Position numbers and translations under genes: made by a program | Assembly (NCBI GenBank): GCA_963920665.1 | Contig: OY987263.1 | Span: 29,500,547-29,564,546, forward strand | Length of the DNA stretch: 64,000 bases | Source: Straminergon stramineum | Taxonomy: Eukaryota; Streptophyta; Bryopsida; Hypnales; Calliergonaceae | Reading direction: 5' to 3' | In this document: positions 37,094 to 51,076 of the stretch, piece after piece | Position numbering within the stretch: position 1 is the stretch's first letter | Layout: each line of letters opens with the position of its first letter | Notes under the pieces: generated by a model | Databases searched by the model: none | What the model was told of the DNA's origin: nothing | What the model saw: only the letters and a program-made list of their open reading frames with translations

Positions 37094-40000
37094 TTATATC
37101 ATTGTAGGTTCTAACCAACAATACAACATTCAAACACTTAATTATGCATCTTAGGGGGCTTACTAGATGTATTGCTTTGATTGTAGAGATTGAAAGATTA
37201 TAACATTTGAAGTTACAAGAATTTTCTTTTACCAACCTTATCCAACAAAGTTAGCAAACTTTAACTCCTCCTAGAATGAGATTTTTATACTATACATGGG
37301 ATTTTTTTATACATGCATCTTGTATCATATAAGTTACATACCTCTTGAATTTCAAAATTGTAGGAGGGACTTTGTACATCTTGTTGGAGAGTTGCTTGAA
37401 AAATTTAGGGCAATGTAACTTTTGATTTGGATGTCTGATCGGAAAAAAATTATGTTCCCACTAAGGGGGTATGTGTTCACATCTAATAGCAAATTTCATG
37501 AACATCCGACCAAAATTGACTTCATAGGAACCTACCCAAGATTTTTTGCATATCATGAATATATGTTTGGTCTATTAAGAGATAAACCATTTCACTGGTT
37601 CGCATTCTCAACTTTTAAGCAATCAATGACTACAATGTTTGTGTATTCAATGTATAAGGTTGTCTCTCCCCTCTCAATTCCAACTTTGTTAGAAAATGAA
37701 TAGCCCTTGATGCTATGAGATAGAACTTTTGAATAAAGTGGGTGTTGTATTACTTTAAAAGTTTGCATAACAACATGTATTTTAAAATACCCTTCATTAG
37801 TTGTAATGCCATGAATAGCTATTCCAGGTTCCTATGGTAGAAGAAATAGTTTTCAATTTTTATTTGTTGGGCCCTTATGTTTGGACACACCTATTTCTTA
37901 AGTCTAACACATAGTGAGGCCCTTAGATATGCATTCCATTTGTTCCCTACAACGAAGGCCCTTAGGCAAGTACAACATTGGTCATATATTTTCAGTAAAA
38001 TTTTACTTAAAAGACTCCTTACAAGTCATTATTTAAAAGACTATACTACTAGGACTATACTTAAAACACCCCTTTCTCTTGTAGTTGCCTAATCTTATTG
38101 GTCCATCCTAAACTCCACCATGACACACTAGTTGGGCATAGCAAAGGGCTACAAACCAATTTGATTGGGAAAAGAATATAGGCCCTATGTTGGAGTAAAC
38201 ATAACATGGAATTTAGTGAAGGGTCTAAGTTCCTTGTCCACATGTTGTAGGTAATGTCTAGAAGCTATTTTTGCAAGGGGGGGGGGGATCAATTTCATGC
38301 TTTTTTAAGTATTGAGCATCTTTTTGTAATTTCTTTTAGGTTACTGCATATTTGGAAGGCATGTTTGCTAGCTATATTCCTTTCTTGAAAATGATGATGA
38401 GGATATGATTGCTTTTAACTTCCAAGATGATTTTAGTTTTGCAATGAATTTCTTCAAAAAAATATTTCCAAACACACCAAAAAAAAATGGAGGGTGGGGT
38501 ACAAGTGGATAAGAAGCTAAATTACATGATTCTCACCACTTGAATGCTTTTCTTGAAAGCAAGTGCCTTTATTATTTGGAGTGTATCATGAATTGTATAT
38601 GACATGTAAAATTCCAATTTCTTTAGAGGTATGAATAAAATTTAAGAATCATTTCAAATAAATTTTTTAATTTCTTGGAAAATATAATTACACTTTGTTG
38701 AATATGGAATCTTCAAAGTAATGATTCCTAATTTATGCAATAAGTGAAAGAAGAATTTGTAGTTCAACCATTGAAAGATTGGCTCATTGTTGATTTATTC
38801 TAGGCTAAAACTTCCTTGGGGATGACAATTTCTATGCCAATTTTTTGATCCTACAATTGGAATTATTTACATACATACAACAAAAGACTATCTTGAATGT
38901 AAGTCAAGTCTTATAGAATTTGAATTAGTCTAGTTGTATAACCTACATATTGTCTTTTTGTAATTAATTATAGATTTTTTTAATCTATAAAATCAAATCA
39001 TTTATAAATTTACACAAATATTTCATAAAATATTATAATACTATTATTCATAGGTCTACATTTATTAGTAAAGTATTTATCATCACAAAAATAAAAATTG
39101 ATATAAGATTTTTAATTGCTTTCAAAGTACATGAAGTGAACCATGATGTTGACATAATAATATTGGTAAGATTCTTCCTTCAAAAAAGTTACCAATTTCA
39201 ACACAACCAATGATGATGTTTTAATCACATGAAAGGAAAAAGGGATTTTCAACATGAATAATATCTAATATGATAAGTAGACAAAGTTTTTTTTTGGTCT
39301 AAAATAATTCAAAAGAACATTAGATGTTGTTGGAAATGTTTAATATGAAAATGCATTTAATTATCAACCTCTTCTTGAAGTGCATGAATGGATAAGAAAT
39401 TTGATAAGTTAATAAGCATAATAAAAAAATTGAGATATTTAAATATCAAAATTTGTAATTTTGAGGTTGATCTTATTGCTTATACTTATTGAGTATAAAA
39501 TTAGACAAAATGTATGAAAGCAATAAAATTGACTTTCATACAATAAAAATTGATACATTGACTTATTGAGTATAAAATTAGACTTGGCTATGAATGATTA
39601 TTATTAGGAAGGTCAAGTCCAAAAATATGTCCATTCAAGACAACCTAAAGGACCCATTACAATTAGGAATTCAACTTAAAGCCATCATCTATTATATATC
39701 AATGATTGTGGTAGGGTAGGTAGAGGGCAAACCTTTGGACAATAAGTTCTATACATAATCTTTCACCAAAGTTTAAAAAAAAAAAATTAGTGATTGATTC
39801 CACTAGAAATTAGATTGAAAGAATACATCCAAAGCATTGTGTCTTATTGGATTGAACTTGCTTGGAAACTCATGTTCTTTATGGATTATTTTTGTTTTTA
39901 TAAACTACAAGTCATCTGCATAAATGGATGGTCAAACCATTACTACAAAATTAATTGGATTCTTCTAAGCCACAAGATTATCTTGAGATTTTTAGGAATG

Positions 40001-41280
40001 TCATTCTGGATTAGAAAACCAAATTAGAAAGCCATAATAGTAGTAAAATACATTTACTAGAGACATAATTTTGACTTTCTTTTTTGCTCAACAAATTATA
40101 CAATCTTTGTATTCAAACCAACATAAATTTTTTTACTAACGATGCATGGGGCCTTTGTACATCTTTCAAAAGGGGCATAACATCATTAACCACTCTAAAC
40201 TATTCCTTGTTAGAGATTGGGATAGTCCCTTATTGGATCCTTGGAAGTAAATTTAGTTTAATTTGTAGAGAGTCTGATAGGTTTGTTGGGAAGTTACAAT
40301 GTTAGTATCATTAGTTGATTAGGAAGTTGCATCGTTGGAAGCTTTAGCTTTTTAGAGGAGCAAAGGGTCCTCCATTGTTGGTTAAGAATATTATAGGACC
40401 CCTACAATGAACAAAATTGTCTTATATAACTCCTTAGCCAACCTCAATCCTTGAATTAATAAATAGGTTCCTCCTGGGCATTTAGCAAAGCATGATACCT
40501 TCCCAATATAGGGGGGGACCATTGTCTAGTTACACAATATTAGGAACAAGTGATGCAATTTGATTTGCTTGGTAAATTTGTTTATTTGTCTTCTCATATA
40601 AATAACAAATGAATGTTCAAAAGTTAAAAGTCTTCGTTAATTAAAATTTTCTACTTCAACTTTATTCATTTCAAGAGCCAAGAAGAATCAACCTATATCC
40701 TAGTAGAATTTCCATTGAATTTGGAAAAAGATTTGAATTTATTATTTACCACTATTGATCAAACTTGAATTCATATTTAGAATTAGAGACTTTGAATTCT
40801 TGAGGAGAGTTCGAGAATTACAAATTTAATTATCAAATAATAAAGTACAAGTTATTACATTTATCTATGAATTGGTGAAAATTTTACTTTACGTGGGTTT
40901 AAATTTTTGTTTAAACTTGCATTTTATTTCCAAAAGAGACCAAGAACAAACAATAGAAAGCGAGGGGTAGAGCCCTCAAGACAAAGAACTAAACATTCAA
41001 CTCGAAGGAGCAAACACTAGACAAAGTACCCACACTGAGGTTTCCTTAAGTGCCAAGTGATGACCGTGTCTTCACATAGGGGTTGGTTTGAATATGAGTA
41101 AAATTGCAAATGAGAATGATGAGTGTTTTTGAGAAATTCTAAATTAGTTTTTTTTGAAAGTGAAAAAATGATTCACTTACCAAAATGGATGAAAAATATT
41201 CATATGGATAAAAAAACTGATTGAATAAACAAAAATTGTTTAAATGGATGGAGGTTTATTCAAGCACTCATTGGAATTCT
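37094..41280. other. AT-rich intergenic DNA
   Basis: No gene seen. Frames such as 37422-37703 have no domain. A ten-base G run lies at about 38278, and the 22-base direct repeat CTTATTGAGTATAAAATTAG... occurs at about 39486 and 39562. Apart from the half MITE listed separately, I recognise no element. Confidence 0.55.
37980..38085. mobile_element. Half copy of the 17278-17481 CACTA MITE
   Basis: TAGGACTATACTTAAAACACCCCTTTCTCTTGTAG matches the right arm of the MITE at 17278-17481, with the inner part (CAGTAAAATTTTACTTAAAAGACTCC) also related. The terminus reads CTTGTAGTTG rather than CTTGTAGTG and the left arm is missing. A truncated, immobile copy. Confidence 0.65.
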
Positions 41281-41285
41281 TCTTC

Positions 41286-41400
41286 TTCTTCTCTTAAATT
41301 GGTCGCTTTAAGCACCTCATACATTTTTCTTTTCTGTTTTTTTCTCTTAAATTGGTCGCTTCACACACTTCCTACTTTTTTCTTTTATCTTTATTTTATA
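41286..41400. repeat. 53-bp tandem duplication
   Basis: CTCTTAAATTGGTCGCTT occurs at 41291 and again at 41344, with similar sequence following each copy. A simple tandem duplication. Confidence 0.6.
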
Positions 41401-41849
41401 CTTCAAGAAAGATTTATTTCCCATTCGGAAAGCAGCCCATTGAACATACCAACCCTCGTACCTTATTGGGGACCCCCAGTTCAAAAAATCACAACAAATT
41501 TATATTTCGTCATAAAAATCTAATTTCAATTGCTATCCCCCCTTCTCACGTTTGACTTCAAGCCTGAGAAGAAAATACTAATAAGAAATTTAACAAATTT
41601 CAACCATCCGATTGGAGCAAAGGCAGCCATTCTGCCAGCACTGGTCTCATCTACCATGATTCTAGGTACCTTCAGCTTAATACTGGAGAGTGGAATAGTA
41701 GATACTGATGAAAATCTCGCTGATCGAGGTCGTTGAGCTAGTTGAAAACATTAAGTAGATTAGTTATACTAATGGCAACTTGATAGAAACCTACTGAAGT
41801 TACTCACCGGCAACTTAACCTTGATTTCGATCATATGTTCAACGTCAGT

Positions 41850-44800
41850 TAGGTGCCAGAAATTGGGAAATTCTGCAGCAGGGAGTTAGTTTTTTTGAAA
41901 GAAGCACCTGCAGCACCTTCCGATTCTGGCCTTCTGAAGCATTCTCCTCGCAATCTCGCTAATAACTTAACCTCAGGCCGGGCTGACTTATACAAACAAT
42001 GAAGTTGCCGTGATTTTTAAAAATTTTGGCAGCAAAAGAAGTCTTCCTAAAGAGACTGAGTGCCTGACGCGTCGATCTCCAAGAATAACATCCGAAAATC
42101 AAAACGCTTCGACAAGTCGCAAGTGTCTGCAGACAGTAGCTTAGCTAATAGCTCTAAAAACACACATGGCTACTACTTGAAAAGCGCTATTGCATGTAAT
42201 TCAACTCCTGAAAAAACTATCTTTGAAGATCTAGACTACTAGACCGAAACATTGTTTGGACTCATATTGTTTTCTCCCGGTTGCGGAGTCATAATTAATT
42301 TCTAGCTTCGATGCTACGACCGTAGCGGCCTAGCTAGCCATCCTTTTCCTGCAATGAACTTTTAAAAAAAAATAAAAATTCCTGCAATGAACTTTCAATT
42401 TGCCACTCCTTCATGAATCCGCTTCCAGAATTGCCGTTATTACAAGCAATATCCCACCAAGAGAAAACTCCAGCTTTTTCCTTAAATTCCCGAGATCCTG
42501 TCCCTGAACAGATCGAAGATGTGAGTCCAATGATTCTCCCTGTTTTGGATCCAACTGAAGATCTGATATGTTTCAACCCTTCATCCACAGGAAATTGGCC
42601 ACGTGAACTAACTCGAGCTCACTCATCCAAAATCTAGGGTGAACTGCACCCGCATGCGTGATGGTGAACTGGCAGGAAATTAAGCCCAGTAATTATCCTC
42701 CAAACTTTTGGGTTAAGTTAGTTAAATTTCAGAAAGAGGCATAAGGTATATAGCTGAAGTACTGGACTGCAAAATCTGAAATCGGCAGAAGCGGAAGCGG
42801 CGTTACGTGACACGCCGCCGCAAATTCCTATTTTAAAAAATTGATGGTAAAAGGGACGACGTAGCCCGGCTCGCACATCGAGACAATATAATCCAATTGT
42901 AAACCACTGATTATAAATGAAATGAACAAAGACTCATCCAAATGGATGCTCTCAGTCACTGACAGTTCTCATTCTGGTTCAATTCTTTTTATAATACTCT
43001 TGCCACATTGCAACCCGAGTCTAGTATAAACTTGGACCCGAGGAAATCATTGTCGAGCTTAAGTTATATAATCTGATCTTCTCTTCGAAGGGAATGATTA
43101 AGCCTAGGAATATCACACTTGCACCCTGGTACTGTTTAGTTCTAGGAAAGTGAAGTGAATCATTCCACTGACAAGCCCGGAACTCCAGAAGTTCACTTGG
43201 AAAAAAGAATTCTCCTTCTCACAAAGATGGGAGACATGGGATTGGACACATGTGAAAAGATTATTCCTCGTGCTACCCCTGGACAATGAGTGACTACCAT
43301 TTCCTTTCTTTCTTTTAAGTTATTTGTTTTTTCCTTGAAAGAGGCGTAGACGGAGACTAGAAAGAATGTGAGCTAATATTACTTATTGTTTGCAGCTGAA
43401 TTTGTGTGGAGAAGTCAGCATGGGATTTGCCGCCAAGTGGCAGGGGGAGTTAATTAACGAATGGCGGCTCTCGAGAATTGCACCTCCTTCATGTGCCATC
43501 TTATTTTAGCTTTTGCATCAAGGCCAGGCCGTCGTCAGTCATGTGAGTCCAGTTGGAGCATGCATGTCATAAGCAAACTGCTCTTTCGTGTGAAGCTGAA
43601 CTTTTTCTTTCAGGAAATATCAGATTCTCGTCAGCCCCAGGTGTTTTGCAACAACTTCGTAGACTTGCAGGTCTTTTTCTTTTTCTTATTTTTTTGGAAA
43701 AAACTGCGCTAAGTAGCCTTTCATGCGAAACGAGAACACACTACAGAGACCGGGGAATCTGGGTCCCAGTTCCAAGGAAGTGGAAAAAGGTTGGACGAAA
43801 TTAAGAGAAGGGCCAAATTCCCACCAAGGCAAGTGAATGCAATTCGAAAAATGACGTTCTTTTTACACCAAATCGAAGAGAATTCTTCACCAGCTAATCT
43901 CAGTTTTACGCTTATCACTAAGCTTTCGAAAGTGCTCACTTAATAAGAAAGCTCCTCCTATCCATACCTGCCTGGATGACGTGCATAGACTTGCAGTTTC
44001 ATTTCAGTCAAGCTTACTTTTGCATGAATCGATCGATCTGCACTTTCAGTTTATTATCTTGGTGGGGTCTGAACTTAAAATCCAGGGATATCGTTGCATG
44101 TCTGAGGACTGGACTGACTCTCCTCAAAAGGGACTGACTCTCATCTTACAAAATGGATATCCGCACTAAGTTTGCCCTCACTGAAGGACAGGAAAAATGA
44201 CAGACTCTGCTCAAAAGCAGCGATCTCACAACTGTTTGAGGTCACATGGAATTGAACTTTTCCGTTATTCGAATGAACCAATCAGTACGTAGGGAGTATA
44301 GCCTGGGACTGATCTGGTGGAGGAGAACTAAAATTCTAGTTCTGACAAACCCATGTTTATTTTAATCCCAGTTTTGGAGTCAACTGATTCTCGATCAATT
44401 CAAAGCTCCCAGATAGATACATCGGAGTCCTCCTTGTAAAGTTATGTGTTGCAGCTTAATTCCGTGCTTTCTAGATTCTGTAACGGAAATTTGTACTGGG
44501 GCTATGATTTCAGTTGCTTGCTCGTGCGCTTTCGGAGATATGGAGTTCAGGAGAAGTATGTGCAGAGAGGTTGATTCGTGGGAGCAGCCATCTCCTGAAT
44601 CTTTCGCATTTGGGATTTTCACAGACACGTCACTTCACTTCGTTTGAATTGGGGTTTCTGACTAGATCGAGATTGTATTGCCAGTATGCCCGCCACCGTC
44701 GATTTATAACACACTTGGTGATTTGTTTTCCGAATCTGATCAACCTGAAACTCTTGCTCGCATCGCTAGATATGGAAACTGCTTAATTGCCAGCTGTCTA

Positions 44801-44890
44801 TGGCATTTACAAGAGATCTGTTTAGCTTGTGAGCACTCGTGGAGAATAATGAAGATTTTATTGCAGACTCTTGTCGCAGAGAGATGATCT
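41850..44890 (+). other. Unique-looking region with fragmentary open frames
   Basis: This stretch is less AT-rich than its surroundings. It contains open pieces on the plus strand next to acceptor-like or donor-like sites. Examples are about 41855-42000 (...LLKHSPRNLANNLTSG...), 41970-42135 in another frame (...ECLTRRSPRITSENQ...), 42413-42637, 43397-43508, 43613-43670 (bounded by TTTCAG and GCAG/GTCT) and 44686-44887 (...SESDQPETLARIARYG...). Two neighbouring pieces carry an SPR motif, in different frames. None matches a family I know and I could not join them into one message. It may be a decayed gene, a long non-coding RNA gene or simply non-repetitive DNA. Confidence 0.2.
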
Positions 44891-47800
44891 CTCTAGGTTC
44901 CCGGATTAACTAACTATCTCTTGATTGTATTAAGCTTTGCCCAGCAGAAAAAATTTGCGAAATTGATTTTCCCTGTGGCCTCTTTTAATTAATTCATCCC
45001 ATTCGTAGCGCAAAATCATCCGGGAAATTTCTGATATTCTTGTGTAGGAAATCAGGATGATCTGCCTCTGCATATCTAGAGCTGGCAACCACACATTAGA
45101 TCCCGATAGGTTCATCAACAATATCCTTGCCACTTGGAGAGAGCTTCAGTCATTGACACAATCCCCTACCTCACTATTTGACACTCTTAGGGTATGGAGC
45201 CATTACAAAAAGCTTTCCATCTCCTTAAATTTTTATTTTTTGGGGGAAGATGAAGACGGCGAACTTTGTGAGGACATTGTACATTCACACCAAAGGGGAA
45301 AATATAAAATGCAAGAAGTTAATATTTCAAATTGAACTTGAATTGTGTGTATTGTAAGGACACATCTTCACCTTAATCTAATCTATTGCATGACTTGGCA
45401 GTTGGGTGACATCTCAAACCTTTGAAGGTGATAATTTACACCCATGCGACAATAATCTAGCATCAAATTGATCGTTGTTGGAAGGAAATAATGAAGGTGT
45501 GTAAACCGCATGGAGAAGGCGGGTCCTTTTTGATCCTTGCTCACCCCTCGAGGATTATCATTCACCCTTTGTGTGGAACTAAGGCTCAATCTCTGAAGGA
45601 AGACTTGTCCATACATGAGTTCTATTTGAAACTCTCGTTAACCCCATGAGGATAAATTTATACTCCGCCTTTTCTTTGCTCTTGGTGTGCTTGTACTCTT
45701 ATGGGGGAACAAAACGAAGAAACCTAAACTGTCACACAAAGACGCATCCCGCACAAAAGAAATCCTCTGAGGGGCAAGTCCGGAAATCAATTGAAACCGT
45801 AAGTTTCTAGATTACGATTCCAACCAATACTCTCAGTGTCGTAGACGGATAGGTACATAATTGGCCATGCAGATACTTTTGAAGAAGTAGCTCTTGCAAT
45901 CTGCTATGAAGTTTAGGTAGGCATTGGTCTGCATTGGTCTGCTCCTTCTGTTTCAAAAGATTGAAATTTTAGGTAGAATACTTTCTCTGCAGTAGAAATT
46001 GAAATTGAGATGTTAGATTCCAGTATATCAGTTAACATCATGTCTTTATTATGCTACGCGTGACTTTGCAATGTTATTCGCACTGCAAGCTACACAAATC
46101 AATTGAAGAGATTTGTCACGGTACCTGTACATAACATTCTTGAGGGGCTGCGTAAACAAACAAAAAATTTAGCAAAAGTCTTGAAATCGTCTCAGATTAG
46201 AGATCTATACCAAGAGTCCAGGAAGTAAACAGGAATTGGCCACTCAAAGGCGCAATCGAAGTATTTGGGGGATCTTTCAATTGCCAAAGATGAAATGAAC
46301 AAGCAGTTCTTTCTTTGAGAACAAGGACATTCATAGATTTACGTTAACCGAAATTGTAGGCAAAGTCTTAACAGAAAATTGCTAATTTAACGAAAACTCT
46401 CTTCCTGTTAAGTTAAGGGTCATGCACGCTTTCTATTGTGAATGTTAGACATTTGAGTCTCTTTTTTTTGGTTTCCATCGAAGGTAGGATGTCTATAAGA
46501 AGATGCATTTAGAGCACTTTGGTTGATGGCTTTGAAAATTCATAACTAATTCCTCAAGAATTCAAAAAAGATGAAACAACTTGTGGTAGATTATGGTTCC
46601 ATTTTTTTTTCAAAGAAAGTTTTTAGTGAAAAATATTCATAGGGGAATAACTTTACCATGATTGTAATAATCTCTTGTATGTTTGCTTTTTGCATTTCTT
46701 GCTTGGTAATGCAAAAGAGAAAAGGGAGCAAGCTACAAAGAATAAGCTTATCGTGGAATTCACCAAGAGTACACAATGGCACAAATTAGGTTATCTCAAA
46801 CTATAATCTACACCTCTTACATCAATACTATAATGAGGACACAAACAACATGTCATTGTCTACTCAATCAAATGCTTAATTTCACAAAACACAACTCAAA
46901 GAAACTCACTACATCATTCCACCACTTATTCTCCCCCTTATACCAATATGACCAAATGAATGTAATCCGGATAGAGATACCTATACTCACAAAATACTCA
47001 ACAATCCACGTCAAAAAACAAAAAGCACACATATATGATGCATTTGAACAATATTTAACATCTATCAATTGTTATGGCAACAATACAATTGACATATCCA
47101 ATATTACATACCATTCAAATCCACCAAAAAAACATTCAAAACAAAACTCATTTAGCCCTACCTAAGATTCCATTGCCCAACCACGAGTACTCCTTCCCTA
47201 ATCAAATCCTACAACACATTATTAATTACTTCCAACTAGCACATTTAACCAAAATCCAGGTGACATTTTTGTTCATTGCAACATAGTTTTCTTCTAGTGT
47301 ATGTCCATTTCAACCTACTTCTCATTGCCATTTATATATCCATTTCAAAGTGCTCTGCATACAACAACATAACAAAGCAATACATGAACTACAAAAAATG
47401 ATACTCACATACAAAATCTAGATGTTTTGTACTCATGAATGAAAGATATTTCAAAGAAAAAACCTTTAAAGTACACTGTTCTACCATGGTTATATCCTTT
47501 TCAATGCCCTAATTGTATAAGTTGTACACAAGCTCCACAAATACCATTCACTCATTTCCCACACTTCAAACCTAGGATGGAAAACACAAGTAGTAATGGA
47601 AGTTATTGGAAGTCCATTTGACACTACTCATATTCCATCCATTCAATTACTTTATCAACACTATGAAATCCCTTGTTTCAACCAAAAAACACACACTTTC
47701 AAACACTAATAACATTGTCATCAAGTATGCCACTTACATAGTACTATACAAATTGAAGTTATAAACCAATCAAGCACTTCCCAATATACACAGATTACCC

Positions 47801-48461
47801 TAAAACAAATAATGCTCTTCGTATTGCCTCTACCCATAACCTACCCTCATTGCACCCCTTTTTACAATTCTAATGAATTACCCAACTCTCAACCTACTCC
47901 TCATCCCTTTTCAAATTAAACTAGTTCATATAAAGTCTCCCTTCTCATGAAAATACATAGTCTACGTGTCATTTGGACCAGCTTTTTAGTGCCCAAGATG
48001 AGACCCCAAACAAACATTCTTCATGTACGCCAACTACTCAGAGTGGTTGGAGTCACAACAAATCACTTATCCTTGACAAAGACCCCAAAATTGGCCTGCA
48101 AAGGCCACACACTCACCGAAGTCCCAGGTTACCTGCCAAATGACACTACGCATTATATTACAAGTGAGAAGTCTGTACAAATTTTCAAGTTCCTGCTCCT
48201 CTAAAGCCCTCCATCAAATGGAGCATTCTAAGGAACGTAATTAACCTTTCCTAATGGCGCTACTGACAGAAGAAAAAAACTGAACATTCTTGGCACCGAA
48301 AAAGTATCCTTGGTAACCTGAGAAAAATGGTTGTAACTAATTAGAATTTAAAATGAACAGCTGCTATGAGTATTTACAGCGCTATTTACATTCACCTATA
48401 CAGCAATGGGAGTATATATATACACATATGACGGGGGCAGTTAGTGGCTGCCAAGTGAGTG
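44891..48461. other. Intergenic DNA with a G-poor stretch
   Basis: No gene recognised. From about 46780 to 47930 the plus strand is rich in C and A and very poor in G, a marked strand asymmetry. A 129-codon frame at 46776-47165 lies in it, but its Asn/His/Thr/Ser-rich composition follows from the base skew. The final few hundred bases should include the 3' untranslated region of the minus-strand LOG gene. Confidence 0.45.
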
Positions 48462-50911
48462 CTACCCTTGTTCCACAGTGCTGGGAATTGCTGGGGTATA
48501 AACCAAGCACTTGGCGTCTTCCCAGCAGAGCTTGGGAATAGTCCAGTCAGGAATTGGGGTATACGCCTGCACAAACGATTCAATCGCAGTTAAGAATATG
48601 ATACTTCTCAATGCAATTACAAGAGTACAGAAAAACGACAAGTTTTGAACAATTGGAATTGGTGTTAGTCCATTCCACAAAATTTGATTCATAGTTTGGG
48701 GAACGAGTTGGCTGGATTGATTGATTGCCTTGGTTGTAACTGTGGTCACACTGAGTCTCGCAGAGTGCTACAATTGTGAAGCTCAAGTGCTTAGAGCTGA
48801 ACAAAAATAAACGAGGACTGTTGTAGATAGATCTTAGGTTTTGTGGGTAATAGTGAACTTCGTCTTACCTCCATTTTGTCGAGAAGTTCACTGGCCGTTG
48901 GAGCTGATACCACGATGTTCCGAGCGGATAATCCAAGGAACCCCTCTTCTAAAGCCTTGTCGAAAAGAGCCAGGAGCGGGTTGTAGTAGCCATCCACATT
49001 CAGCAGTCCCACCTGACATTCAAGATAATGTTCCATTCAACAAATGATCTAAAATGCAAGAATGCGTTCAATTTGTGAGAATTTCGTAACCACTCTGGAT
49101 TTTCTCAATGAGCACTCTCTTAAGAGCAGCACTCAATTGAAAGCGATACTGGTTTTTTGGTGTTTTTTTTTCAGTGACTCACCGGTTTTTCATGAATTCC
49201 AAGCTGCGACCAGGTAATAACCTCAAGAAGCTCTTCCAAGGTGCCATAGCCACCTGCATAGCAGTTGAGAAAGTTTTGAATGGAATCAAGCAACAGAAAT
49301 CAAATGTAATCTCCATTCACAAGAAAATTCAAAGAGGACTTAATGTACACTACTTGTGATCCTCTCTACCAATTCGAATTGGGAATGAACTCCTAAGCGC
49401 TTTGAGGTCCATATTCTGGAAGATGAACAGTTCAATGCTTTGTCCAAATAAATTCTTATTCATCCACAGTAAAACTTGGAATTTACGTAAATAAATTTGT
49501 ACAAAGATATAATCAAAACTTTAAAAAAAATTGAAAAAAAGGATTCAGGCGTTAAAGGGTTAATGCATCCAAATGAATTACTAACCTGGGAGCGCTATGA
49601 ACGCATCCGCCAGTCGAGCCATTTCTGCCTTTCGTTGGTGCATGTCCGACACAGTAATCAGCTCCCCCACTGTCATTCCGCAGATCTGACCAATAGCAAT
49701 TCCAGATTAAATCACAATCTTTGCTCGAAATGGAAAATTCAAACAAGGAGAAGAATAATTACTCAACACCCCAGAAGCTGGTAAGCAACCAATTAGTTTC
49801 AGACTTAGCACACTAATTCATTAATTTTTTACAAGAGTTGCTGCCCATGTCAGCGTGCAATCGACCACCTTCGTAACCGATGCTCTCCATTGTGAAAAAA
49901 CATCACACATAAGCATATCGGAAATTAGAAAATCCTAGAAAGCATACCTCCTTGCCCATTAACGCCTTCGGAATCACCCTGTCAATATCACCAATGCACC
50001 AGTCAGTTGACAACCATCGGAAAGGCTAGGGTTCCACACAATGTTGATTGAATCCATTCATCAGGGTTCAAAAGTGTGGCTAAATTTATCAATAAACTTC
50101 TACCCAGAAAAGCTTATAGCTATAGTGTTAAATTGGGAATACTACTACAGTGTTAATTTTGAAATTTCAGCACAGATAGCAGTGTTTTTAGCAACTTGAG
50201 CTAAGTATGAAAATCACGTTTGTGGCCACAGACTGGATCCCATCCCTTTTAGAAACGATTGAAAATTGTAAGATCTATCCAAGTATCGATGGACTCAATC
50301 TACAGCCAACATGGACAGTAAGGTAGGCAAATAGGGTGGTAGAATTGAACAGTTAATAGTTATAAATTTGATACCCGATGACATGACCGCCTCCAGAATG
50401 CACAGTGTGCGCCACTTGACCCATGAGACCAATGCTTCCTCCTCCATACACTAGGTCCACTTTCCTGTTCACCTGCACAGGACAGAACATATCAACACCT
50501 TAGATTTCAAACTCCGCGAACTTCTGGGGGAGGTTTTATATATCGTAATTAACAGCAGATGGACAGGAGAGTGCTTGCCCTGAGTTGCGTGTAATTCCAT
50601 GCACGGGCTACAAGATAGAGGAGATTGTGAAATTGCAGGTGCAATTGTAATTAAAATTGAATGTAAACTTCAGTGCAAATGTTGAATTTGTGAAATTTTG
50701 AAGACTAGTCAGTTGGGTAGGTAGTTACCAAGTCTCGGCCAAGACTAAGGGCGACGTTGCTGAAGATATCCTTCTTGCCACTGCTGCTGCCGCAAAACAC
50801 ACAGATCCTCTTGAACGTCCTCTTGAAATGCTTGGCAAGGACAGCTGGGGGTGCACCCACCCCCGATTCATGTAGGTCCCCTACTTTCTGCTTATCCACA
50901 GTGCCCACCAT
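48462..50911 (-). CDS. LOG: LOG-type cytokinin riboside 5'-monophosphate phosphoribohydrolase 2
   Basis: Paralogue of the gene at 21.5-23.1 kb, with the same reaction in the cytosol. Minus-strand exons are 50911-50729, 50472-50375, 49978-49948, 49685-49586, 49254-49184, 49012-48869 and 48566-48462, with GT-AG introns of 171-396 bp, giving 243 residues and a TAG stop. Family features are [31 protein letters not shown] (118-123) and PGGYGTLEE (137-145). Internal exons of 98, 31, 100 and 71 bases equal those of the paralogue exactly. The last coding part is split by an extra intron after DKME, where the paralogue has none. The frame is open upstream to an ATG at 51076, but the ATG at 50911 has A at -3 and G at +4 and fits the family length. 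Looks intact. Confidence 0.93.
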
Positions 50912-51076
50912 TCTAGATCCTCCTCTGTCTTGGACTTTAGTGTAAAAAAATTCAGGTTGTGGTATGCAGGCTCCCAGATAGAGTTGGCCAGCAAAAATCC
51001 ACAACAGAAACACAGACCTTCGAGGAGGAGATGAATTGAATCGACCACCTAACTGAGACAGAGATGTAACTATCAA

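Noticed and set aside
46776..47165. A 129-codon frame with an ATG
   Set aside because: It lies in a G-poor stretch, where its Asn, His, Thr and Ser-rich composition follows from base skew. No domain, no neighbours.
47287..47299. TTTTCTTCTAGTG resembling a CACTA right end
   Set aside because: No matching left terminus with the same 3-bp flank was found upstream, so 13 bases alone are not enough.
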